Shown in pieces: positions 18,096 through 25,885 of a stretch of DNA of 30,012 nt. Under the pieces are notes generated by a model, which ran no database searches, was not told the DNA's origin, and saw only the letters and a program-made list of their open reading frames with translations. Source of the DNA: Bacteroidota bacterium (GTDB taxonomy: Bacteria; Bacteroidota; Bacteroidia; Sphingobacteriales; Sphingobacteriaceae); assembly GCA_013288465.1 (NCBI GenBank), contig JABDBT010000014.1, positions 1-30,012 of the forward strand, given 5' to 3'. Within the stretch, counting starts at the first letter, position 1. Each line of letters starts with the position of its first letter. The position numbers and the translations under genes were made by a program.

Positions 18096-21000
18096 TCACC
18101 TGATTATGACAACTGATCCGGAAAACGGCTTAAGGCCGCTGTTAGGTGTAACGATATAATAATAAGTGCCTGCGGGCAAGTTGTTCCCTTTATACTTTCC
18201 ATCCCAGGGTATAGGATATTGCCTTGAAAAAAAAACTTGCTGGCCATTCCTGTTAAATACTTCAACAGTTGAATTTGGGTAACTGTTGATATACGTGATA
18301 TTCCAGGTATCATTTATACCGTCGCTGTTGGGTGTAAAAGCATTTGGTATCACCGGGAGTTTTAACACGTTAATCAATATACCGGCGGCGGCAGTGCAGC
18401 CGTTGTTTGAAGTAGTGGTTAATGTATAAATTTGATTATTAACCGGATTGGCCACCGGATTTAAGATATTCGGGTTATCCAGCCCATAAGCCGGCGACCA
18501 TTTGTAAGTTATGGTTCCGCTGACTATCGAGGCCGTTGCGTTTAATTTAACCTTTCCGCCCTCAAGCACATTAAGTTGATTTGGAACAGTAACAACAGGC
18601 GATGGGTTAACGGTGATCTTTAGTTTGTCGGCATAGGTACAACCGGTGTTTGTTGCGGTGAAAAGATAGTTTATAGTAAATGTGCCAACTCCTGATAATT
18701 TAGGGTTGAATAAGCCAGCGGAACTAACTCCAATACCCGAAAATACGCCGGTGCCCACAAACCCATTTTTATTTTCGCCGATTTGAAATGGGCTGTCTGA
18801 TTGGCAAATGCTTATCGAATCAGCCGGTAGGAGGTTTATTACCGGGTTCCCATTTATAGTTATCGTTTGCAGCTGCTCGCTTAGACAGATCTGCCCGGAA
18901 TAGGCAACCATCATTACGGTATAGTTTTTCTTTAAAGGCGTATTGAAAACGCCGTAACTATGGGTGTATTTTTTGTCGGTGCGCATGGTAGCCGTAGTGT
19001 AAACCACTGTATCAGTCGGATGATTGTTATAATCAAAATACCAAACTATCTTGGTGATATTACCAAAATCCACAGTTGACTGGTCGTCAAACACTACGCT
19101 ATCGGCACTGCATAACGCGGTTGAGTTTTCAACAAAAAAAGCGGCCATTGGCACTGCACCGTTAACGGTAAAAGCCTGCGATTTGGAAGCAACGCAGCCA
19201 TAGGCCGACGTAACCGTCAGCGTTACAGTATAATTACCGGTATAAGCATATTTATGCCTGGGATTTTGTTGATTTGAGGTGTTATCTGCGGCAATTGCGT
19301 AATTATCCCCAAAATTCCACGAATAGGTAAATAACGATTGCGTATTATCCATGATACTGCTGTTGTCGGTAAACTGTGCGTAGGCATCGGATAAACATAC
19401 CGCTGGCAGCTTAAAATCTACTACCGGCAAGGGATTTATTTTAATGGGCTGGGCAAAAACACTGCTTGAACAACCACTGTTAGTAATTACGATCAGCTTT
19501 ACGGTATCTATACCGGGGTGCGTAAAACTGTGAACCACGTTTTGCGCGCTCATAAGCGTGTCGATCTTACCATCCCCAAAATTCCAAATCCATAGTTTAA
19601 TGGCGCCTGTAGCTGTAGATGATCTGTCGGTAAATACGACGTTACCGGCAACGCAAGCGGTTGCTGATGCGGTAAAGTTAGCAACCGGCGCAGCTATAAC
19701 ATGCAACACTGTGGCGGCTGTTTTACTTGAACAGCCATAGTTATCGGTGACGGTTAAAACAGCATTATAATCGCCCGGAGTTAAATAGTTATGGGTCGGG
19801 TTTTGCAGGGTAGATGCCTGGCCGTCCCCAAAATCCCATAGCCATCCTTTTATAGTGCCTGTGCCGGTTGACATATCTTTAAAAGATGTGACATTACCGT
19901 TACAGTTAACACTATTTAAGGTAAAGGCAGCATTCGGTAAAGAATTGATCGTGCCTGATACGGCCACGCTTTGGCTTGTTGCACCTGCGGATGTAAGGAT
20001 TATATTACCCGAAGTATTCACAGTAGCCGATGCTGCTAACCGAACATATACAGTTGTACTTGCCGCAGGTAGCAAAGAAAGATTATTAGTGTAAGGACCG
20101 GCTGGTGCGGTAGAAAGTTCGAAACCTATTGGGGCCGTTGCCGAAATATTTGAGGTTAAACTGATTCCCGAAACAGCAAACTGGGAGATATTAGGGTTTA
20201 CAGAAGCACTTCCTTCACAAGCTATAATGCTGCCGGTAACAGCGCCCGTGATAATTGTTGGCCCCGGGTAAATGGTAATGGTAAAGGTGACCGTTGATCC
20301 CGTGCAGTTTACCGGACCGGTTATGAAATTGCCGAAGGCACCGGGGTTCAAATACGGAGTGCTGCCGCCGTTAATAGTTTTCGAAACTGTATTTGTGGTA
20401 GTATTGATAATGCTGATATTATTAGATGCGCTATTGAGAACGTAAAGTTCTTTTCCATCAGGAGTTATTGCTATACCAGAAGGAGCGGAGCCGACAGCGA
20501 TACTGTCAACAACAGTATTGGTTGTGGTGTTGATCACCGAAACATTATCCGAATTATAATTGGCAACATAAGCCGTACTTCCATCCTTACTGATCACTAT
20601 ATTTTGAGGCAGGTTGCCTACACCAATATTATTGGTCACCGTATTAGTTAACGCGTTGATAATGGTTAGGCTATTTGAATTATAATTAGTCACATACACT
20701 TGTTTCCCATCCGGTGTTACTGCTATGCCTTCGGGACTGATGCCTACAGGGATGGTTGCTGATATGGTGTTGGTTTGCGTATTAATAACGGTTAACAGGT
20801 CCGCGCCTGGAGTATTTTGGCCGGCTACGTACAGGTATTTTCCATCAGGGCTTACAGCAATGCCTCCCGAAATATTAGGGGTGGCTATAGTAGCCATTAT
20901 ACTATTCGTCGTAGTGTTAATTACACTTACGCCTATCTTGCCATTGACTCTGGACTCAATATAAAGGAATTTTCCGTCCGGGCTTACCGTTAAATAATCG

Positions 21001-21548
21001 CTCCCGCCTCCCGCAATAATTGTTGTTATAACCTTGTTGGTTGATGCGTCAATTACAGAGATGGTTTGTGAAACCACATTGGCCACATATACGCGGCTCC
21101 CATCCGGGCTTATCGCGACGCCAAGCGGCGAAGCCCCAACCGGAATAGTCGCTACTACCGTGTTAGTCGCTGTATTTAACACCGTTATTGTGCCGTTTTT
21201 ACCAAAATTGTTAATATTGCTGCCACTGGCAAAATACGCAAATATGCCTGGTGTTGCGGGGGTAGCCGTAATGGTTGCCGTAATTGGCGAAGTGCCATTG
21301 TTAACTGCGATAAAAGAATCGATATTGCCTGTTCCGCTTGCTGCCAGCCCGATGCCGGGAGTATTATTAACCCAATTATAAACGCATCCTGTTGCAGGAA
21401 AGCTAATCGCCTGGGTTGCCCCACCGTTACCCACTATTTGGTTGTTTTGCGCCGTAGCAATGCAGGTACAAAGAGCAACTAAACTCAATAGGAGTAAAAC
21501 TTTTTTTATAGAACCAGCAGTACAGATCATTAGCAAGTCGGTAACCAT
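18096..21548 (-). CDS. large T9SS-exported protein: YVTN beta-propeller, PKD domains, type-B sorting domain
   Basis: A 1150-residue surface or secreted protein. Signal peptide within 1-34 (KKVLLLLSLVALCTCIATAQ); Met7 (codon at 21530) is an alternative start. Residues about 95-410 hold YVTN/NHL-like repeats of about 42 residues, each with [VI]SPDGK.[LV]Y[VI] and S[VI]IN.TTN, enough for one seven-bladed propeller whose last blade is closed by the N-terminal strand. About 410-535 is an Ig-like region with SNISATAPIGFELS and an SQSVAVSGT strand; 536-800 holds three PKD domains (WDFGDGQ, WNFGDGK, WNFGDN); 800-1060 holds more divergent Ig/PKD-like units; and 1065-1150 is a gliding-motility-type C-terminal domain (NAFTPNSDGINDTW ... 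WDGKYKGNNLPAGTYYYIV), the type-B signal for the type IX secretion system. No catalytic motif is seen; an adhesion or binding role is inferred. Confidence 0.92.
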   Translation of the reverse strand: MVTDLLMICTAGSIKKVLLLLSLVALCTCIATAQNNQIVGNGGATQAISFPATGCVYNWVNNTPGIGLAASGTGNIDSFIAVNNGTSPITATITATPATPGIFAYFASGSNINNFGKNGTITVLNTATNTVVATIPVGASPLGVAISPDGSRVYVANVVSQTISVIDASTNKVITTIIAGGGSDYLTVSPDGKFLYIESRVNGKIGVSVINTTTNSIMATIATPNISGGIAVSPDGKYLYVAGQNTPGADLLTVINTQTNTISATIPVGISPEGIAVTPDGKQVYVTNYNSNSLTIINALTNTVTNNIGVGNLPQNIVISKDGSTAYVANYNSDNVSVINTTTNTVVDSIAVGSAPSGIAITPDGKELYVLNSASNNISIINTTTNTVSKTINGGSTPYLNPGAFGNFITGPVNCTGSTVTFTITIYPGPTIITGAVTGSIIACEGSASVNPNISQFAVSGISLTSNISATAPIGFELSTAPAGPYTNNLSLLPAASTTVYVRLAASATVNTSGNIILTSAGATSQSVAVSGTINSLPNAAFTLNSVNCNGNVTSFKDMSTGTGTIKGWLWDFGDGQASTLQNPTHNYLTPGDYNAVLTVTDNYGCSSKTAATVLHVIAAPVANFTASATACVAGNVVFTDRSSTATGAIKLWIWNFGDGKIDTLMSAQNVVHSFTHPGIDTVKLIVITNSGCSSSVFAQPIKINPLPVVDFKLPAVCLSDAYAQFTDNSSIMDNTQSLFTYSWNFGDNYAIAADNTSNQQNPRHKYAYTGNYTVTLTVTSAYGCVASKSQAFTVNGAVPMAAFFVENSTALCSADSVVFDDQSTVDFGNITKIVWYFDYNNHPTDTVVYTTATMRTDKKYTHSYGVFNTPLKKNYTVMMVAYSGQICLSEQLQTITINGNPVINLLPADSISICQSDSPFQIGENKNGFVGTGVFSGIGVSSAGLFNPKLSGVGTFTINYLFTATNTGCTYADKLKITVNPSPVVTVPNQLNVLEGGKVKLNATASIVSGTITYKWSPAYGLDNPNILNPVANPVNNQIYTLTTTSNNGCTAAAGILINVLKLPVIPNAFTPNSDGINDTWNITYINSYPNSTVEVFNRNGQQVFFSRQYPIPWDGKYKGNNLPAGTYYYIVTPNSGLKPFSGSVVIIR

Positions 21549-21632
21549 TAAAGATAGTTGAATTCTCTTAAAAGTTTAAATGTATTTAAGATAATGAAAA
21601 CGGTGGTAGATAGACTGATCGGGGGGAGGCAT

Positions 21633-21670
21633 AAAAAAAACCGCAAATCGGGTAAATTTCGATTCGCGGT
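21633..21670 (-). terminator. rho-independent terminator after tRNA-Lys
   Basis: On the minus strand an 11-bp stem (ACCGCGAATCG with CGATTTGCGGT, one G-T wobble) encloses AAATTTACC and runs into a T8 tract (plus-strand A run 21633-21640). It starts 3 bp after the tRNA CCA end, so it ends the tRNA transcript before the large surface-protein gene. Confidence 0.88.
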
Positions 21671-21673
21671 TAA

Positions 21674-21749
21674 TGGTGACCTGGGAGAGGCTCGAACTCT
21701 CGACCCACTGATTAAGAGTCAGTTGCTCTACCAACTGAGCTACCAAGTC
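21674..21749 (-). tRNA. tRNA-Lys (anticodon CTT)
   Basis: Full cloverleaf on the minus strand, 76 nt including encoded CCA. Acceptor GACTTGG pairs with CCAGGTC (one T-G wobble); D-arm GCTC/GAGC with AGTTGGTA loop; anticodon stem ACTGA/TCAGT with loop CTCTTAA, giving anticodon CTT (21714-21716) for AAG; T-arm GAGAG/CTCTC with loop TTCGAGC. The CCA is encoded at 21674-21676. It stands alone with its own terminator. Confidence 0.96.
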
Positions 21750-21767
21750 ATTGTTTTATTGGGATGG

Positions 21768-21798
21768 CAAAGAAACGAAAAATTTTCATAGTCCGAAA
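21768..21798 (-). promoter_or_regulatory. possible tRNA-Lys promoter
   Basis: Minus strand TTTC (21795-21798), 19 bp, TTTCTTTG (21768-21775): one mismatch in each box of TTTG-N19-TAnnTTTG. It ends 18 bp before the mature tRNA 5' end. Weak but correctly spaced. Confidence 0.3.
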
Positions 21799-21876
21799 GG
21801 GCAGGACCCGGAAAGTTTTATTTGTACGCTATGAACAAATCCATTCCGCATTTAACGTTCCGAATTTCGCAATCAA

Positions 21877-22692
21877 CTAATACTCCGCCAATACATTAAA
21901 GCCTACACCGGCTATACCTATTTTTTCCCATTTTGCCTGGCTGGTTTCGCGCGAAATAATGGCGCTGCTTAATAAGCTTGCCGCAAATTTTAGTCCATGC
22001 CCTGCTGTATCTTTTATCCACTCCAAACTAATAAAAAACTTATCCTCAACCATAATATGGTAAGTTTCAAGGTCAACAGTTATTTGATCCTGGCCTTTTT
22101 TTACGGTTATCAATATGTTTTGCTGTAACAGGTTTTTATCGGGCATACCGTCCTTTACGTTGTAGATATTTAACCGCAGCTTTACCGAGTCGGACGTATT
22201 TTCATTAAGCGCCGCGTTGAATTGCTTAAGATAGGTTGGCGATTTTTTAATTTTAATAATTTCACCTATCTCATTACCCAGGTCGTTACTGGTGAAGCCC
22301 GCGTTAACCGATTTTAATTTTGTTGTATTACCTAATACGCTTTGCCTGTATTTATGATTAGCTATGTTTACCTCTTTTAGCTGCGTATTGCTTGGTACCA
22401 ATAAAATATTTAGCGGGCCTGTTTGTTTCACAACATCAGCAACCAGGAAAGACTGCGTGTTGTAACCCAACATGGATACTTTTAGGCTATCGGCATTATT
22501 GTTGTTTAAGGTGATTTTAAAAGCGCCTTCACCACTGGTTACCGTGCCAATGCCTTTACCAACCACTCCTACGTTTACATAAGGAAGGCTTTGGTTAGTT
22601 TTTGCATCCTTTATATTGCCGGTTAGTATTTGCGCATGGGCGTACCCAACACAAAACAGTAAGATGGTGGCAACAAGAAAGATGTGTTTCAT
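21877..22692 (-). CDS. secreted carboxypeptidase-regulatory-like domain protein
   Basis: A 271-residue exported protein. Signal peptide 1-21 (MKHIFLVATILLFCVGYAHA). Residues about 22-108 form a CarboxypepD_reg-like beta-sandwich: ILTGNIKDAKTNQSLPYVNV, then GIGTVTSGEGAFKI and SLKVSMLGYNTQSF, the pattern found at the N-terminus of SusC-type receptors and in stand-alone proteins. The remaining 160 residues (for example KLRLNIYNVKDGMPDKNLLQ and ITVDLETYHIMVED) are beta-rich and occur with this domain in other Bacteroidota proteins. There is no TonB plug or barrel, so it is not a receptor. Likely periplasmic or outer-membrane associated; function unknown. The heptamer repeat array occupies the region directly upstream of its start. 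Confidence 0.87.
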   Translation of the reverse strand: MKHIFLVATILLFCVGYAHAQILTGNIKDAKTNQSLPYVNVGVVGKGIGTVTSGEGAFKITLNNNNADSLKVSMLGYNTQSFLVADVVKQTGPLNILLVPSNTQLKEVNIANHKYRQSVLGNTTKLKSVNAGFTSNDLGNEIGEIIKIKKSPTYLKQFNAALNENTSDSVKLRLNIYNVKDGMPDKNLLQQNILITVKKGQDQITVDLETYHIMVEDKFFISLEWIKDTAGHGLKFAASLLSSAIISRETSQAKWEKIGIAGVGFNVLAEY

Positions 22693-22704
22693 AAAGACGT
22701 ATTA

Positions 22705-22774
22705 AGCTAATGCATAATCTTAATCCCAATTTCCTGAATCTTAAATCCGAAATCGAACATCCGACATCCGAAAT
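22705..22774. repeat. phase-locked degenerate heptamer array (about 10 units)
   Basis: On the minus strand the spacer after ABC-F reads as about ten consecutive 7-bp units in one phase, the first four near ATTTCGG or ATGTCGG and later ones near ATTTAAG or GATTAAG. It runs from the first base of the ABC-F stop triplet on the plus strand to 13 bp from the next start, filling nearly the whole 81-bp gap. Positions 22743-22774 are repeated at 26977-27008 with 29 of 32 bases matching. Confidence 0.75.
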
Positions 22775-24402
22775 TAAGCCATCGCGTACATTTCATCGCG
22801 AAGCTTTTGTACGGCATCGCTATTAACATATTCGTCGTAAGTCATTAGTTTATCAATAATGCCGCCCGGGGTTAATTCAATGATACGGGTAGCAACAGTT
22901 TCTACCAGTTCATGATCTCGGGTGGTAAACAGCATAGTGCCTCTAAAATCTTTCATACCGTTGTTTAAAGCGGTGATCGATTCCAGGTCGAGGTGATTGG
23001 TTGGCTCGTCAAACATGAGCAGGTTGGCCTGCTGCAACATCATACGGCTGAACATGCAACGCATCTTTTCGCCACCCGATAGTACATTGCTTTTCTTCAG
23101 CACTTCCTCGCCGCTAAACAGCATACGGCCCAAAAAGCCACGAATAAACTGGTCGTCCTTTTCGCCCGGCGAAAATTCGCGCAGCCAGTCTATCAGGTTA
23201 TCGTCTTTACCTTTAAAGTATTCAGCATTATCAATAGGTATATCGGCCGGGTTAATGGTAACGCCCCATTTAAATTCGCCTTTATAATGCCTATCGCGCC
23301 CGGTTAAAATGTTATAAAAAGCGGTTGTTGCCAAGCTATTTTGTGATAATACACCGATTTTATCACCTTTATTCACCATCAGGTTAATGTTCCCGAATAA
23401 AAGTTCGCCATTTAAGGTTTTGCTTAAATTTTCAACCTGTAGTATCTGGTCACCCGCTTCACGGCCGAGGTTATTGAATATAATGCCCGGATATTTACGG
23501 TTTGATGGCTGTATTTCGTCAAGGTTGATCTTATCTAACGCTTTTTTACGGCTGGTAGCTTGTTTTGATTTGGAAGCATTGGCACTAAAACGGCGGATAA
23601 ATTCCTGTAGTTCCTTTACGCGGTCCTCAGTCTTTTTATTTTGATCTGACCGTTGTTTTAATGCCAACTGGCTCGATTCATACCAGAAGGTATAGTTACC
23701 GGTATAAATGGTCATTTTAGCAAAGTCAATATCAACCACATGCGTACAAACGGTATCCAGGAAGTGCCTGTCGTGCGATACCACCAATACAATGGCTTCA
23801 TAGCTTGCCAAAAAGTCTTCCAGCCAGCTTACGGTATGGATATCCAGATCATTGGTAGGCTCATCTAATAATAATATATCAGGTTTACCAAAAAGGGCCT
23901 GGGCTAATAATACGCGTACCTTTTGGGTATTGTCCAGATCCTTTACCAAACTATAATGAAATTCTTCTTTGATGCCTAAATTGCTCAATAGGGTAGCGGC
24001 ATTACTTTCGGCGTTCCAGCCGTCCATCTCTGCAAAAAGGTTTTCCAGTTCGCCGGCACGTTCGCCGTCAGCATCATTAAAATCCTCTTTCAGGTAAATG
24101 GCATCCTTCTCCTTCATTACGGCATACATCTCTTTATGCCCCATCATTACGGTTTCAATTACCGTAAAATCGTCAAATGCATAGTGGTTTTGGCTTAATA
24201 CCGCCATACGTTCGCCGGGAGTAAAACTCACCAAACCACCTGAAGGGTCAATCTCGCCCGAAAGTATTTTTAAAAAGGTAGATTTCCCCGCCCCGTTGGC
24301 TCCTATAATGCCATAGCAATTGCCTTGTGTAAATTTAAGGTTAACGTCTTCAAATAATGTACGTTTACCATAGCGTAAAGATAGATTGGATACCGTTATC
24401 AT
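22774..24402 (-). CDS. ABC-F family ATPase, YbiT-like
   Basis: A soluble 542-residue protein with two ABC domains in tandem and no membrane part; ABC-F proteins bind the ribosome and act in translation. NBD1: Walker A GANGAGKST (34-42), Walker B ILLLDEP (176-182), His210 switch; its signature is degenerate (DNTQKVRVLLAQ), as also in YbiT. The linker (about 240-300) is basic and helical. NBD2: intact LSGGEK (441-446) and Walker B LLMFDEP (461-467), but the Walker A position reads LSQNSLATTAF (352-362), lacking the Gly-Lys, and the H-switch reads TTRDH (493-497) with Arg495 where His is expected. So ATP site use is probably asymmetric. The length fits YbiT-like members (about 530-540). Single gene with an exact TAnnTTTG box upstream. 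Confidence 0.93.
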   Translation of the reverse strand: MITVSNLSLRYGKRTLFEDVNLKFTQGNCYGIIGANGAGKSTFLKILSGEIDPSGGLVSFTPGERMAVLSQNHYAFDDFTVIETVMMGHKEMYAVMKEKDAIYLKEDFNDADGERAGELENLFAEMDGWNAESNAATLLSNLGIKEEFHYSLVKDLDNTQKVRVLLAQALFGKPDILLLDEPTNDLDIHTVSWLEDFLASYEAIVLVVSHDRHFLDTVCTHVVDIDFAKMTIYTGNYTFWYESSQLALKQRSDQNKKTEDRVKELQEFIRRFSANASKSKQATSRKKALDKINLDEIQPSNRKYPGIIFNNLGREAGDQILQVENLSKTLNGELLFGNINLMVNKGDKIGVLSQNSLATTAFYNILTGRDRHYKGEFKWGVTINPADIPIDNAEYFKGKDDNLIDWLREFSPGEKDDQFIRGFLGRMLFSGEEVLKKSNVLSGGEKMRCMFSRMMLQQANLLMFDEPTNHLDLESITALNNGMKDFRGTMLFTTRDHELVETVATRIIELTPGGIIDKLMTYDEYVNSDAVQKLRDEMYAMA

Positions 24403-24674
24403 ACTGCACTTCTAATTTTTTGCAAAATTACGCTAAATAAAGCTATTAATGTAGTGATAAACAGATAATGTTTGCGCGGGCGTTGGTTTCGTGGTAATTA
24501 AAACTTCATAAGTTAATATGTTGAAAACTTTTACATTTAAATGAATATGAGTTGAAACTAATTTGCCTGCTCACCCGTTTAAATCTATAGTTAAACCAAT
24601 TTTAAACTTATAGTACACAATCTGGTTTTATTAAGAAATTAATATCAGATCGATTTATTTTATTATTTACAATT
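24403..24674. other. 272-bp AT-rich intergenic region
   Basis: Lies between the ABC-F start (minus) and the small plus-strand frame; the total gap to the next large gene is 368 bp. Besides the ABC-F -7 box I see no gene or RNA fold I would defend. It is long for this compact stretch and could carry the small ORF's promoter. Confidence 0.5.
24423..24430 (-). promoter_or_regulatory. candidate -7 box for ABC-F gene
   Basis: TAATTTTG on the minus strand matches TAnnTTTG exactly and ends 20 bp before the ABC-F start codon. No clear TTTG element 19-21 bp further upstream. Confidence 0.4.
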
Positions 24675-24779
24675 ATGGGAACATTTATTATAAGCCTGGT
24701 CATCATCAATATAGTGGTCATCGCTTTGAAAAACATGGATTCGAAACATAGAAGGGCAACTAAAAAAGATTTAGCTTAA
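24675..24779 (+). CDS. possible 34-residue single-pass membrane peptide
   Basis: ATG at 24675 opens a 34-codon frame: a short N-terminus, a hydrophobic helix (IISLVIINIVVIAL, about 5-18), then a basic tail (KHRRATKK). This membrane-helix plus positive-tail layout is typical of real small bacterial membrane peptides and is too short for standard gene callers. The stop overlaps the convergent SRPBCC gene's 3' end by 9 bp. No Shine-Dalgarno or exact promoter box is visible, but both are weak guides in this lineage. No known family recognised; it could be chance. Confidence 0.4.
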   Translation: MGTFIISLVIINIVVIALKNMDSKHRRATKKDLA

Positions 24780-25169
24780 TACCCTGGCCAGGGTATTTAC
24801 TTCATGGTCTGCTAATTTTTGAAGCGGGCCGGAGGCCATCATTTTCATCATCATATTCAGATCAGCCTGAATGGTATAAACCACATCGGTTTGATTGTTG
24901 TTTGATGATAGCGCCCATTTTATATCCAAATCAAAAGGGGGCTTTTCAAAAGGAATTATCCTTATCTCTTCGTTTAATACTCTGCCCTCTATCTTTAAAG
25001 AAAGTTTCAGCATATTATTCTGTACGCCGAAACTGGCGGTATCAATAGTTGATACCCAATCCTGCACACCCTCGGGCATCAATTGCCGGTGGTTGTTCAT
25101 ATCCGATAAAAACAAATAAACATCATTTACCGGCTTGTTTATAGTTGCTGAACTTTTGAAGGTAGTCAT
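24771..25169 (-). CDS. SRPBCC (START-like) family protein
   Basis: A 132-residue cytosolic protein with the SRPBCC fold pattern: strand FKSSATINKPVNDVYLFLSD, then helix MNNHRQLMPEGVQDW, a series of beta-strands including LSLKIEGRVLNEEIRIIPFE, and the long C-terminal helix ending LQKLADHEVNTLARVLS. These helix-grip proteins bind hydrophobic ligands in a central cavity; the ligand here is unknown. A stretch LNMMMKMMASG is unusually Met-rich and lies at the start of the C-terminal helix. It is downstream of pyrE on the same strand across a heptamer-repeat spacer, so co-transcription with pyrE is possible. Confidence 0.82.
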   Translation of the reverse strand: MTTFKSSATINKPVNDVYLFLSDMNNHRQLMPEGVQDWVSTIDTASFGVQNNMLKLSLKIEGRVLNEEIRIIPFEKPPFDLDIKWALSSNNNQTDVVYTIQADLNMMMKMMASGPLQKLADHEVNTLARVLS

Positions 25170-25180
25170 GGGTAGGTAGT

Positions 25181-25238
25181 GATTAGAGATTAGTTAATTG
25201 TGATTAGGGGGCAAACTGCAAACTCAAAACTGCAAACT
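25181..25238. repeat. double heptamer array between pyrE and SRPBCC gene
   Basis: Two adjacent arrays with period 7. At 25181-25208: GATTAGA, GATTAGT, one degenerate unit, then a unit ending GATTAGG. At 25211-25238: GCAAACT three times with one CAAAACT unit. A 2-bp GG joins them. The second array ends 2 bp from the pyrE stop codon. Unit sequences differ from the 22.7-kb array, but unit length and placement next to a stop codon are the same. Confidence 0.75.
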
Positions 25239-25240
25239 GG

Positions 25241-25885
25241 CTACTGTCCCCATACAGACGGGTCCTTGCGCCATTGTTTTAATATTTCAACATCGTTAGC
25301 AACTATATACTGATGTTTCTCGGCATATTCAATCAATGCGGTATAATTTGATAGCGTTATAAAAGGGCAATTTGCTTTCTTGAAATTCTCTGTCGCTATA
25401 TCAAACCCATAGTTAAATATGGCGGCAAGCCCTGCTACATCATATCCGGCATCGCGCAAAGCGTTAACAGCCTGCAGGCTGCTTTTACCTGTTGATATCA
25501 GGTCTTCAATAACAACAACCCGTTTGCCGGTTACCGCTACATCACCTTCAATTAAACTGCCTGTACCATGATCTTTAGGTTTTGCCCGCACATATATAAA
25601 AGGTAAGCCTAATTCTTGCGCCACCAGGGCACCTTGTGGAATGCCTGCGGTTGCCACGCCTGCAATACAGCCAACGGCACCAAATTTTTCCTGTATAACC
25701 TGTGTTAATTGTTGCCTTATATAGGTGCGTATGGTGGGGTGCGAAAGAGTAACCCGGTTATCACAATAAATTGGCGACTTCCAACCCGAAGCCCATGTAA
25801 AAGGATTATTAGGTTGTAATTTTATTGCTTTAATTTGCAGCAGGAATTCAGCTACTTGTTGTTCAGTTTCAGTATTATTAAACAT
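25241..25885 (-). CDS. pyrE: orotate phosphoribosyltransferase
   Basis: Makes orotidine 5'-phosphate from orotate and PRPP in pyrimidine synthesis, in the cytosol. At 214 residues it has the normal length. Motifs: FTWASGWKSPIYCDNR (29-44), the flexible catalytic loop RAKPKDHG (100-107), and the PRPP-binding motif VVVIEDLISTGKS (123-135). The start MFNNTETEQQVAEFLLQIKA fits the family start, so ATG at 25885 is preferred. This start codon shares two bases with the divergent Nudix start (CATG), so any pyrE promoter must lie inside the Nudix coding region. The last codons border the heptamer repeat. Confidence 0.96.
   Translation of the reverse strand: MFNNTETEQQVAEFLLQIKAIKLQPNNPFTWASGWKSPIYCDNRVTLSHPTIRTYIRQQLTQVIQEKFGAVGCIAGVATAGIPQGALVAQELGLPFIYVRAKPKDHGTGSLIEGDVAVTGKRVVVIEDLISTGKSSLQAVNALRDAGYDVAGLAAIFNYGFDIATENFKKANCPFITLSNYTALIEYAEKHQYIVANDVEILKQWRKDPSVWGQ

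Noticed and set aside
20440..21200. Regular repeats of about 126 bp that might suggest a CRISPR or satellite array
   Set aside because: They are the coding repeats of the YVTN beta-propeller blades; the frame is continuous and the repeats diverge like protein repeats.
21558..21791. 77-codon plus-strand frame
   Set aside because: It runs through the antisense of tRNA-Lys and its terminator; no family feature.
24577..24596. GTTTAA/TTAAAC inverted repeat in the gap after ABC-F
   Set aside because: Short AT-rich arms easily arise by chance here.
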